Shown here: piece by piece, positions 1-10,131 of the stretch
Layout: every line of letters starts with the position of its first letter
Numbering within the stretch: the first letter of the stretch is position 1
Origin: Epinephelus fuscoguttatus
Lineage: Eukaryota; Chordata; Actinopteri; Perciformes; Serranidae
DNA length: 64,000 bases
Reading direction: 5' to 3'
Assembly (NCBI RefSeq): GCF_011397635.1
Contig: NC_064758.1
Coordinates: forward strand, 21,660,513-21,724,512
The notes under the pieces: generated by a model
What the model was told of the DNA's origin: nothing
The model's input: only the letters and a program-made list of their open reading frames with translations
Databases searched by the model: none
Program-made: the position numbers and the translations under genes

Positions 1-430
1 CAGTTATTCCATTTACAACACATAATCACACATAACAATACAGAAAAACAAAACAAAACATAAGACAATACACATACACGACAGCTCCTACAGGTCAGCA
101 AAGGGTATATGCAACATTTACATATAAATATATTTCATCTGATGTCTATATATGTATCATATGTGTAAAACAAAACTCTAATTAATACCGGTATTCAGTC
201 CAACAATTCAGTTTCTAATCGATTTCACACATTGATCTCACATGCATGTCAAAACAAAAACAAAATAAGTCTATGTTCTTCAAATTTCCAGTTTTTCACT
301 AACCCAATAACACAAGTCAAATATTATCCTTCTTCATCAATAAGCATGACTCCTGTTTTCCTTGTTTCATTCATCACCCAATCAACTGAACGTTCATATT
401 TTGCTGTTACCTCAGCAGATGTAATTTCAG
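1..430. other. AT-rich stretch, nothing recognised
   Basis: AT-rich DNA with short A-rich runs. No exon-like open frame, RNA gene or repeat boundary could be recognised. Confidence 0.4.
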
Positions 431-439
431 CTTGCCTAT

Positions 440-600
440 TTACCAAGCATCTCTGGTCAATAGATGTATCCTAACTAACTTTTTGAATCTAATTTTACTG
501 TTTTCTTGTGCTACGTGTTCTGGGAGTGCGTTCCAGTCTCGCATAGCTCTAAAGAAACAAAATCCAGTTTTTCCTTCTCTCCCATTCTTTCATACCTCAG
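440..600 (-). mobile_element. LINE reverse-transcriptase C-terminal remnant
   Basis: Read on the minus strand, this stretch gives a short peptide containing RDWNALPEHVAQENSKIRF followed by KKLVRIHLL and a stop at 440-442. The WNxLP...F..HLL pattern is typical of the extreme C terminus of reverse transcriptases of CR1/L2/RTE-type fish LINEs. An in-frame stop lies further upstream in the same frame, and no other ORF2 part adjoins, so it is a decayed 3' fragment. The exact clade cannot be told from so little sequence. Confidence 0.5.
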
Positions 601-659
601 TCCATCCCTTTTTCTCTTCCTTCCCTATTTTGTAGTAAGTAACAAAGATGTTTATGGGA

Positions 660-810
660 AATGTATAGAAGTAAAAGTATACGTTTCATTTAAGAAATGT
701 AGTTGAGGAAAAGTTGAAGTTTGCAGAAGTATAAAAGCTAAAGTTAAGTACAGATACTCCCAAAAAATACTCAAGTATTGTAACAAAGTATTAATTTGTT
801 ACAATACACC
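660..810. repeat. MITE-like fragment of the 'CAGTGGTGG' family
   Basis: Contains the aagttaagtacagata...actcaagta... wording and ends near 'acaccactgct'. This is the decayed arm of a dispersed teleost repeat whose more complete copy is at 21154-21348. Further fragments lie at about 14760-14805, 16655-16715, 24090-24190, 24965-25020, 42175-42295 and 47290-47633. Assignment to hAT-type non-autonomous elements is from memory of similar fish repeats. Confidence 0.4.
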
Positions 811-811
811 A

Positions 812-1006
812 CTGCTACAAAGACACCCAAAACAACCAAGACAGACAAAATGACCTCAAAGTGACACAAAACCACTTAAGATGTGTAACGACTTGAAAGA
901 GGTGCAAAACAACAACAAAAAAACCAAACCACACAATCTACGTGTCTTGCTCCTACGTAGGAAAGGTGTTGGGGGTGTTTGCATATCTGTGCCCAGGGAC
1001 CAATTA
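812..1006 (+). repeat. Dispersed repeat with internal (AAAGAGACACAAAATGACC)-like units
   Basis: A run of degenerate ~19 bp units (aaagtgacacaaaaccac and similar) is followed by a conserved tail: 'tgtcttgctcctacgtagg', then 'tttgcatatctgtgcccagg'. The same units plus the same tail recur at 49975-50215, and a partial copy without the tail is at about 24400-24560. The shared tail shows this is one interspersed element carrying its own minisatellite, not three independent minisatellites. Confidence 0.6.
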
Positions 1007-1275
1007 ACCCTTTTTACACAGAGATTGCACTAAGAGGCCACTATGAAGTCCTTTCCATATGCCACCTTTGCATATTTTAAACAGAACCAAACAATAGCGG
1101 CGTCATGCCACTACAGTGTGTGATTTTCGCCAGCATCCTGCATTCAAAAGAGGCATGATGGGGGTGACATGTAACACAACAGCATTGGCTCCGAGTGTGA
1201 CATATAGCACATATGTCAGCAGTGCTTTATACAAAAACAATGGCATATATAACATGGCAATAACAATCATTTAGG

Positions 1276-2240
1276 GTGAGGAGCTCCCGGAACTCATGGT
1301 TTTCCCAATTTGCGGATATTTTCAGCCACTGTTCATCCTCTTTGAGTTAGCTGCTAGCTACTTTTTAAATCTCCTGCAGTGTATCACAGGCATAATACGT
1401 TGTAAAAATGTCCCACGCTTGCTGCCCATGATCCTGTGCTGGCAGCTGTCCTGTTGATAAAGACATTGTTTGATGCTGTTACTTCCTCCCATGACCACCA
1501 GGTGAGACAACTCTGTCCCCCCATACTGCAATTGTACCGTTTATACAGAACTGCAAGGCGGAATAACAGCATGAAATTCCCACCCTGAGGAGGCAGTGTA
1601 AAAAAGGGTATTATCTCCTAATCCACCCATGCAGAATGCTAAATCCTTAATAGCTTCAACTGGTCTTAACAATGTATTTTTGCACAAAACAAGGACTGTG
1701 GATTTTTATTTTCTGTCTTAATGTCACATGGCTGACACCCGTGTGTTGTAGTTGCGGAAGGTGAGGAGCTCCCAGACCCCATGGTTTTCCCAATTGGCGG
1801 ACATTTTTGGCCGCTGTTCTTCCTCTTTAAGTTAGCTGCTAACTGCTAACAGCTAATTTTTAAAATCACCTGCAGTTGGTCACCATGTCAAAATCTCACA
1901 CCTATGCTGCCCATGATCCTGTCTTGCAGCTGTCCCATTTAGTAAGACACTGTTTTGGCGCTGTTACTAATTCTGATGACCTGCTTAAAGGCGAGACAAC
2001 TCTGTCCCCCCATACTGCCATTGCACCTTTTATACAGAACCACTCGGCGGAATAACAGCATGAAATTCCCGCCTTGAAGAGGTTATGTAAAAGGGGCTAT
2101 TATCTCCTAATCCACCCATGAAGAGTACTTAATCCTTATTAGCTTCAACTGATCTTAACAATGTATTTTTGCACAAAACAAGGACTGTGGATTTTTATTT
2201 TCTGTCTTTAATGTTACATGGCTGACACCAATGTGTTGCA
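1276..2240 (+). repeat. Direct tandem duplication, two ~486 bp copies
   Basis: Copy 1 starts at 1276 and copy 2 at 1761, both opening gtgaggagctcc. Matching landmarks include catggttttcccaatt, 'gagttagctgcta', the 'ggaataacagcatgaaattcc' block, 'tattatctcctaatccaccc' and 'ggatttttattttctgtct'. The landmark 'aggactgtgg' falls at 1692 and 2181, so the period is about 486-489 bp. The copies differ at many positions, including an extra ctaactg-type segment in copy 2, so the duplication is not recent. No coding potential was seen in either copy. Confidence 0.85.
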
Positions 2241-2499
2241 GCTAAAACCCTTCCTCAAAATGTTGACGTAAATACCGAGGCATTCAAAATCTACTCAGTA
2301 CAGTCTGCCTGAATTCACATAAAAACATCCATAAATCCAATTATACTCAAAAAAGAGAATTCAGCAAATTCTAAATTAATTTCAAACAGAAAATCAGAAG
2401 GAAGAAATGTTTTGTTTTCCATACTTGACAAACTAGATGGCTGTATTTTTCTATGTAAGCTGCTTTGCAAGATAAATAAAGTGTATATTTTCACCGTCA

Positions 2500-3033
2500 T
2501 ACAGTGACTTTGTGGGTATTTCTAGCTGCGGCCCTGTGACCCTCCATAAGCAGAGATTTAATGGGTTTAAATGCAGCTCTGCGGCTTGTGGTGACCTCTG
2601 TCTGCCGCAGGGAGAACGGCTCCGCACCGGGATAAACACCCTGACCAGAGACGTGAGTATGGCGGCCTGACGGCATGCAGCATTCCCAACATTATCCTGA
2701 CAGTCTCATGGACATCATGTTATGGAGCCACCTGGACCACACTCATCAGCAGCCTCGCTTTGTATCTGTTGACTTGTATTAATGGTTGGTCAGTACTTTA
2801 GCATCTCTCTGTTCTCGATAATGTCCCTACACCCGCGCCGTTAAGAGTCAGTTGGTTAAAGTTGTTTAGCTGTTAGCTCCTGGTTCATTTAACGTTAGCC
2901 CATCAAAGCTATTGTAGCACACAAGCTAGCTGATGTCTTGTGCGGTCATTAGCTTTCAGCGGCTGTCAGCATCATCACCCCGACAACGGGCATTCTTCCC
3001 TCGGGGCCGTCTGATGGAAGGGTGACGGGAACG
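2500..3033 (+). promoter_or_regulatory. Presumed promoter and 5' UTR exon of the SRCR/Ig receptor gene
   Basis: GC-richer sequence before the first coding exon. A good donor, GAGAC|GTGAGT, ends a possible untranslated exon at 2652, and another stretch leads into the ATG at 3034. No TATA box was seen. The transcription start cannot be placed from sequence alone. Confidence 0.3.
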
Positions 3034-6000
3034 ATGCTGAGATTCCTCCATATCCTTTTAACAGGTGAGCCCGGGTTGCTAATCATGGCTAGCTAAGCTC
3101 GTTAGCCAGCTAACTCTGCAGCAGGACCAGCTAGGTAGCTTATACTCCATGACATTATGCAACGGGATAACTTACCAGGTAGTTAGTAAGCATAACTGTA
3201 TATTGGTCCCTACATTACATTTACAAAAAAAATTTGTTTCCTCATAGTTTTACTCTCAGAAACTGTATTTTAAAATGCTAACCCACTGTTAGCATCTTGT
3301 AACGTTAATTAATGCAAGGAGATCATAGCTTAGCTAATTATGGACCTGTGGCGAATATAATCATTGTGTTATACACTCAGTTGCTAATTTATTAGGACCA
3401 GCTGGCTCAAATGAAAGCTGTCTAATATAACATTCCTGCAATAAATGTTACATTTATGAAGATTATAATATCAAATGTTTGTTTTAGAGAAGCACTGATT
3501 TAAATGTATGTTTAATTTGGAGGTGCTGCTGGTTACACTGAGGGGTGCAATACAGTTCAACTTCATGTCATAGCTAAAGAGGTGAAACAAGGTGTTAAAA
3601 CATCTCAGTGTCATGCAACAGTTTAACAGCACCACCAAATGACTGTAAAGTTTGATTTGATTTCACTTTACTGTCAGAATAAAATTCTGAAATGTGTCTT
3701 GTGTTCCATGACATCAACTGTTTCACTTAAATACACATAAATGCAAAACAGCATTTAACCAAACACCATAAATCGTGCAATAATTCCTAAAAAAAAAAAA
3801 AAAGTAGATGCAGTGCAGCATATTACTCATTACCTGTTACATTCAGTGTTCAACCCAGGCTACAGAAGCCTTGCTCTCATTTAATAGGTTGACAGACCGA
3901 GTAACAAATGAGTTCCTCAACCTGTTCAATGGAGCCTATGGGACTGTAAATCCTCTGTTTGATAGTAAAAGGATGAAATGGAGCCAGATGTAATATTACC
4001 AGCCAGAGACATTCTGTTAGTATATGCAGTCAAATGCTTCACCAACCGTTTTTGAGCAAATACGCAGCAGTCTAGCTTAAAGCTGAACAGAGAGACAACT
4101 GTACAATGCACTGATTCCATACTGCATAACACTCTGTATTATAGATTGGAAAAACAATAACAGGATCTGTTTATTTGCTCTAAATGAACCTAGTCTTCTA
4201 GGAAAATAAATGCCTTGTACCTTATTACAAATGTGATCTATATGTGCACTCCAGGACAGAGCAGCATCCACATAGATGCCCAAGTGTATCTAGGAGGACA
4301 CTTGTTGTTATGGACAGTAACTGGTGGAGGATAAAAGTTCACTGGAAGACCAAAATAACCACTTGTGTCGTCTTTGGATTAATAATAAGTAACTGTCTGT
4401 ACAAATACTGATGAATACTGGGACTGTCTTCGGTGCCCAACAAAGACAACAGTGTAGTATCCTCTGAAAACTAAATCAATGACTGAAAAAACTCTCAAAA
4501 CATGCTGATAAAGGAGACGTTCATTGCAAATATATAAATAGAAATAATTTTTAAAAAAGCAGTTGAAGTAAGTCAGCACCCACATGGTTGAATGAACTTA
4601 TTGTAAGTTGCTTTGGATCAAAGTGTCAGCTAAATAAATATTATGTAACTGCATGACTGTTGATTTAGACAATATTAGTTTGGCTAGTGTTATGTCTACC
4701 TAATAAACACGCAGCTGAGTGCAAGTAGCTGCTATTGTTGACATTTTGAGTAGATTCAAATCTGCCTGATAATAATTCCATCTTTGTACTTTCCTCACAG
4801 GCCTGTTAGGTGCTCTCTGGGATGGAGTTGCTGCTTTTGGTAAGCCAGGTATTGATTTAAACCTGCTGCTGCTGCTTCCATAGCTGTTCCCACACTTCCT
4901 TTTGTCTAAGTATTTTTCTTTAATCCACAGGTGGAGTCAGACTAGTGGACGGGGAGAACAAGTGTTCAGGCAGAGTTGAGGTGCTCCGCCATGACCAGTG
5001 GGGGACTGTTTGCGATCATGGCTGGGACCTCCGGGAGGCTCATGTGGTGTGCCTGGAGCTGGGCTGTGGCTTAGCTGAATCTGCCCTACATGGTGCAGTA
5101 TATGGTCCAGGCAGTGGAGAGATCTGGCTTCGGCATGTCCAGTGTACCGGACATGAGTCCAGTTTGACACGCTGTGCTGTTGTCCTCCACAGTAACGCCT
5201 ACTGCTCCCATGAGAACGATGCAGGGGTGAAATGCTCAGGTGAGACTCTGCTGTGCCAGATGGTTGACTGGGTGATTTCCGCTGGGTTGATTCATAGAGG
5301 TTATTCTGGTCATTGAACAGTTTGTCATACATGCATATAAATTCAAGATACTCAAGTATATAATATTTTATGTGGTACATATAAACATTAAATACTTTGT
5401 AATGTAACCTTGACACTGTATATCCCAAGTATGATAGTCTAGACACGTACCTGGAATATACAGATATTACCTGGGGCAGATGTTTTAGCAGGAAACAGAT
5501 ACCTGACACCGCCTTATTCACATTTCATGACTTCACTATATCTTTCACATTTTTTGCCCACAGGTACCCTTTTAATGCCCACCCTCACCCTCCTGTCACC
5601 TCACACTGTGTTCTCTCCTGGCGAGGCTGTTCGCTTCGGCTGCAGGGCTCTGCTGGGTCACCACCTCAGTGACTTTCACCTGTACAAGCATGGAGTGTCC
5701 ACGCCGCTGGTTACACAAAGAGCGGACCAAACACTGACCAGAGTGGAGCTGACACTGTCTGACATAGAGACTTTCCACCAGGGCAGCTACAGTTGTCGGT
5801 ATAGGATTAAGAGTGGCTTTCCTTCTCAGCTGCTCAGCTCTCCACCCAGTAACTCCATCAACATTACTGTTGGTGAGTCATAACTGCATTGTCTAATACA
5901 TGTTTTGCATCAGTGCCCATTAACGTAGCTCATTGTTTTGTTGTGCAATCTATAGAAGACTTTTCATTGTCTGTCAAACTTAATCTAATGGGTGTGTGCT

Positions 6001-7510
6001 GATTTAGCGTCAGCCCTGTGATAGTCTGGTGACCTGTCCCAACATAGCTGGGACATAGCAGTTACGGAAAATGAATGAATGAATGAATGAATGAATGAAC
6101 TAAAAAATATGGAGGGAACAACAATATAATACTATTTATCCAAGATGTTAAGGGAAAATAAAACAAGCATACATAGCACCGGTTAGTTAACGCCCTCTTT
6201 GGGCAAAGATGTTTGACAGAGACATCATACAACATTCTGTGTAGGGGTGGGGACCGAACAGCCACATTTGTACTCAGATGTCAAATATGGTCTGAAAAAA
6301 GTCTAGTTTAGAAATCTGACTTGGAAAGGTACGGAATTTTAAATTGGAAAACTGCCTGATCTGAGCACAATTCATTCAATCAGCTCCATTTGCTGAGGAA
6401 GACTGTGAGATACAGTTGACAGCGCCAGACAGCTAGTTAAGTGGGCCTTTGAGTTTAGTTTATTTTGTCACACATTTTTATTTTTTATCACTGCTCTGTA
6501 TTTTTATTCTTTGTTTCATTGTAGCTATCTTGCATATAACTATTTTAATATCTGATGTACTAATTTTTCCAGGTTTTTAAGATGACTCTCACCAATTATG
6601 AATTTGCAAAAATCTAGACTGAAAATGCCATTTTATTTTAGAACATTTTGTGAAAATATTTAAGGGTTAGAAGAAAATTGTAGGCCCACATCTTTTCAAG
6701 AGAGGTGTAACTTCTTAAAGCCCGATCAAACCTCTGTATTAACCTATTTAATTCCTTTTTGACTGATCACACAGTGGAACTACTGACTCCCCAGCACTGG
6801 TACAACACGTCCACCGAGGCCCCGGCTGGTTCCGTCATTAAAGGCCACAATTTTAACATCACCTGCTCCACCCCGCAGCAGTACCCTGGAGGTTCCTTCC
6901 AGCTGCGTCTGATCCGCTCCAACGGCACAGTGCGCCAGACCTTGCCTGCCCTCACCCCGTCCGTCACGTTCACCTTTTCCAATGCCCAGAGCTCCAACGA
7001 GGGCTACTACTACTGCCTGTATCGGGTCCAGCTGGGTGGACGCACCTTTGTCTCCAGAGAAAGCCAGCCCCTGCCTATAGCCATCAGAGGTGACACTGAC
7101 AATAATAATGAATTAAATTCGATGTAGATATTTGTGACAGTTTTTGGTGTTTTTCTTCTGCCGAAATCCCATCTATAAAACCCATCCTGTATGTAACCTT
7201 CCGGTAACTCCTCTCACCCTCAGACCCAGATCCAATACTGAGTCCGATGGTGATCAGCTGGCTTGTGTCCGGCGTGACATTTGTCATAGCTGTCATCGTT
7301 ATAATCATTGTGGCCAAAGTGCTGTGTAACAAGGAGAAGAAGCCCACTGAACTGGAGCGAGAGACCAGAACCTGTAAGTGCCTTTTTTCCATCAGAGGCC
7401 TTTGAGCCTAGAAAACATCCTATACTGTATTAGGACAGAGAGTAACAGATGTGCTTCTGCCTACAGGTGTGGACAACACTTATGTTGCCTTATCGATTAA
7501 CAAGCTATGA
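3034..7510 (+). CDS. Type I membrane receptor: signal peptide, SRCR, two Ig domains, TM
   Basis: Seven coding exons join in phase: 3034-3064, 4801-4839, 4931-5239, 5564-5872, 6775-7089, 7224-7373, 7467-7510, giving 398 residues. Every junction is phase 1, as usual for SRCR and Ig modules. The first two exons give a hydrophobic leader beginning MLRFLHILLTGLLGALW. Exon 3 is one SRCR domain (GRVEVLRHDQWGTVCDHGWD, cysteines spaced as in the group with six to eight Cys, ending GVKCS). Exons 4 and 5 are Ig-like domains of the FcR/LILR style (FHLYKHG; GSYSC; NITCS; GYYYCLYRV). Exon 6 holds the transmembrane helix (MVISWLVSGVTFVIAVIVII) then a basic stop-transfer. The short tail ends NTYVALSINKL; YVAL fits a YxxL sorting or signalling motif but not a canonical ITIM. 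An immune or scavenger-receptor role is inferred. The orthologue is not identified. Confidence 0.88.
5990..6100 (+). repeat. LINE/SINE 3' tail ending in (ATGA)n
   Basis: The sequence 'gatagtctggtgacctgtcc ... gttacggaaaatgaatgaatg' is a fish non-LTR element 3' tail closing with a tetranucleotide run at 6071-6098. A second, longer copy of the same tail is at 23920-24035. It lies in intron 4 of the SRCR/Ig receptor gene. Confidence 0.6.
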
Positions 7511-7567
7511 CGGGGTATGCAGGCAACAGATCACTCAACGTATTGAAGGTTATGATTTTTGAACATA

Positions 7568-8227
7568 CAGTGTCTATAAAATAGTATTTACCCTCCCTGA
7601 AGGTTTCATGTTTTCTTCATGTTTGTGTTACGACAATAAGTCAAAAGGTATTTAATATTTTCTCGTTCCTTTGGACTCAGAGCTGGGCGGTATATTGACT
7701 TTTTAAGGTATATCGGTATTTTTTTAAAACAAGATACAGGATGAGACAATACAATTTATAGCGATGTAGTTTAATGCTATGTTACATAGCTCGTTTCTTC
7801 CACAAGGCCACGCCAGTGTTTGCAGAGAATCCTCATACAACGGTTAGTGGTATATCTAACAAATTGCGTCCCATGAATGGTGTTGTCACATTATATGCTT
7901 AATGTGAAGTTACATAGGTTCAGGAAAAGAAACATGGTGGCGACATGCTGAGGAATAACTCATGAACTCATGAACACTGGTCTTCAATGGTAAAGTCCTG
8001 TGTTTGTTTGACCCGTCCATCACAACCTTCCTCCTCATGCAAAATTTCACTCTTTATACTACTAACTGTATTTTATTTTGTAAAATAAAATCCATGTTGA
8101 CATTAAATTACATTAAAGGGTGATTATTTTTTTGTCAACTAGTGTCAAAAAGCCACATTAAATTGAATTAAGAAAGAAGAAAACATGAAAACTTCTGAGG
8201 AGGAGTGAATACTTTTTACAGACACTC
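7568..8227. mobile_element. Tc1/mariner-like TIR element flanked by TA, with a nested repeat
   Basis: The left end reads TA|cagtgtctataaaatagtat. The right end, reverse-complemented, reads gagtgtctgtaaaaagtatt. Homology between the arms continues through 'catgttttctt', so the inverted repeats are about 60 bp. A TA dinucleotide sits outside each end (7566-7567 and 8228-8229), the target duplication expected of Tc1/mariner elements. From about 7680 an unrelated repeat opening 'agctgggcggtatattgac' appears to be inserted. No transposase frame remains. The element lies just downstream of the receptor stop codon and contains an AATAAA at 8084-8089 that could serve that gene. Confidence 0.7.
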
Positions 8228-8299
8228 TAATATTTTATTTTTAATGTGTTCATATTATTAATGATGCCACACTTGTGAATTAAATTGAAGCCTTTTGTT

Positions 8300-10131
8300 T
8301 CATCTTTCACGCAGAATCACAAGTGTGTGGACAGTCAGAGGGCTCACACTGCGTCCAACGTGGATTCAGTCTGCAGGACAGCTTGGTCGGTCATCTGCCA
8401 CACCTTTGGAAAGAGCCACCACCGACTCAGTTCAGTTTGTGTTTGAACGAGGACGTTTTTACTGGACTCTTAACGTTGACCAACATCACACTGAACTTGA
8501 GGCTAGTGTAACTGGTGGGAAATAACAGATGTGATATTATGGTGAGATGTGAGCTGAGAGCCACAGAAGACTGACAGAAGAATCTATTTCCAGTTCAAAG
8601 CCTGTACTGGTTCCAGCTAGACCTCAGAGTCACCCAGGCTTGGCTACTGCCATGACACCAGATACATGAAGTGGAAAACTGCTACTGAAAATCTAAGTAG
8701 GGAAACTATGACTTGGGTCCCTCAGGTCTGTGTAAATGGAGTTTAAGAACATTGTTTTGTATTTATTACCAGGTAACACTAACAACAGGCTCCACTAGCT
8801 TATTATGTACTTGCTTCTACAGATCAACGATCCTTAAAGGATTAGATGTTTTTGTATTTTAAGTCTAACCTTACTATGCATCTTATGTCATTTACATTAT
8901 GTACATTACTGCACTTAATGTTGGTAAATAGAAGCTGTAGTTGATTAAAATGCTGCTGTTGTTGGAGCGTCTGGGTTCACTGAGTTTTGTTTCACAATCT
9001 AAAAGTATTACTGTAGATTTAACATTCAAATTGTATTATTGCTCTTGAATTAATTACCTGGCACTTCAAATGTTTACATATACAAGCTCTTTAATGGTTT
9101 GAATTATGTAACAGCGATACAAAACACATCACATTGAACGCTACAGGATGTAAAAGTTGGGTTATGTAGTACAAATGTGTGATATACACTGAAACAAAGC
9201 ACAAACGTGGCACCACAGCTCGTATAAACAGTTCAATCTGATATTTATAAACAAGATAAAACATTTCCCCAACTACTTATGAAACACTGAAAAAACATTC
9301 AGTATTCCTACAAAACCACTGAGGCACTTACGTTACAGCTGGTCTGAAAATAGTCCCAGCTGTACTTCATTGTAATTATTCCTGATAACTGACAAAAGGA
9401 AGCATTGTACCCTAAGATTAAATTAACCACAAGGAGTTGGTCACTCTTCATACTGACAATATACACAGGATAATAGACCGCTAGGCACCCTTATTATCAA
9501 CGCAGAAAAAAAGGAAAACTTTGGGGCGCTAAATAGATGTTGAGCAATTAATTTAATACTTAACAGACTATATATGGACATATTCTCTTACATCTTTTAG
9601 TGCCAGAAGAAGACAAGCTGGTTAAATTCTTGTGGAATCTAAAATTAAACAGTGGTCTGTTAAATCTAATGAGAGATTTGTGTTGCCCAATTTTGATGTA
9701 AAAGATGTGCAGGATATTTCCTGTTAAGAATTCTATGATGTGGATAAAAAGTTTGATGTTCCCACGCTGATAGATTCACTGTGACTTGCTGAGGCTTACA
9801 GGAGATATCACTGGCTGAGGCTCAGCACAGTACAATGGCATTTAGTGTGCAGTTTGTGATGCTGTATGTCCACATCGAAATGTCTCTTTCTAAATATGAC
9901 ATCCTTGTCTATTATAATAGCAGTGCTGTAGTGAAGTTAGGTGAAAAATTTCAACTATAAACATAAGCAAGCAAACAAACTGCAATTATAAAGCATAAAA
10001 TTATTGCATACACCCCAATTTCAGCAATGTCTAAAATAAAGGCATTGACCAAAATACATTTATCCAATTAAAATGCACAATGGAGTGTAACATCCCCGTA
10101 AAATCCACGAATTAAAAAAGAAAAAAAAAGA
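8300..10131. other. Interval between receptor and emd; possible extra 3' exon
   Basis: A possible splice acceptor (tttcatctttcacgcag) at 8313 opens an exon-like, GC-richer stretch to about 8700. It could be an alternative 3' UTR exon of the upstream receptor, but no convincing protein was seen in it. The rest, to the emerin stop at 10132, is AT-rich with no recognised feature. Confidence 0.3.

Noticed and set aside
4077-4290. Minus-strand frame with LSWSAHIDHICNKVQGIYF and VMQYGISALYSCLSVQL
   Set aside because: It resembles a LINE reverse-transcriptase C-terminal region, so not a gene; short and isolated in an intron of the receptor gene, so only noted as a probable LINE crumb.
8295-8525. 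76-codon frame downstream of the receptor gene
   Set aside because: Begins in intron-like sequence before a possible acceptor and shows no Ig or SRCR motifs; better explained as an alternative 3' UTR exon.
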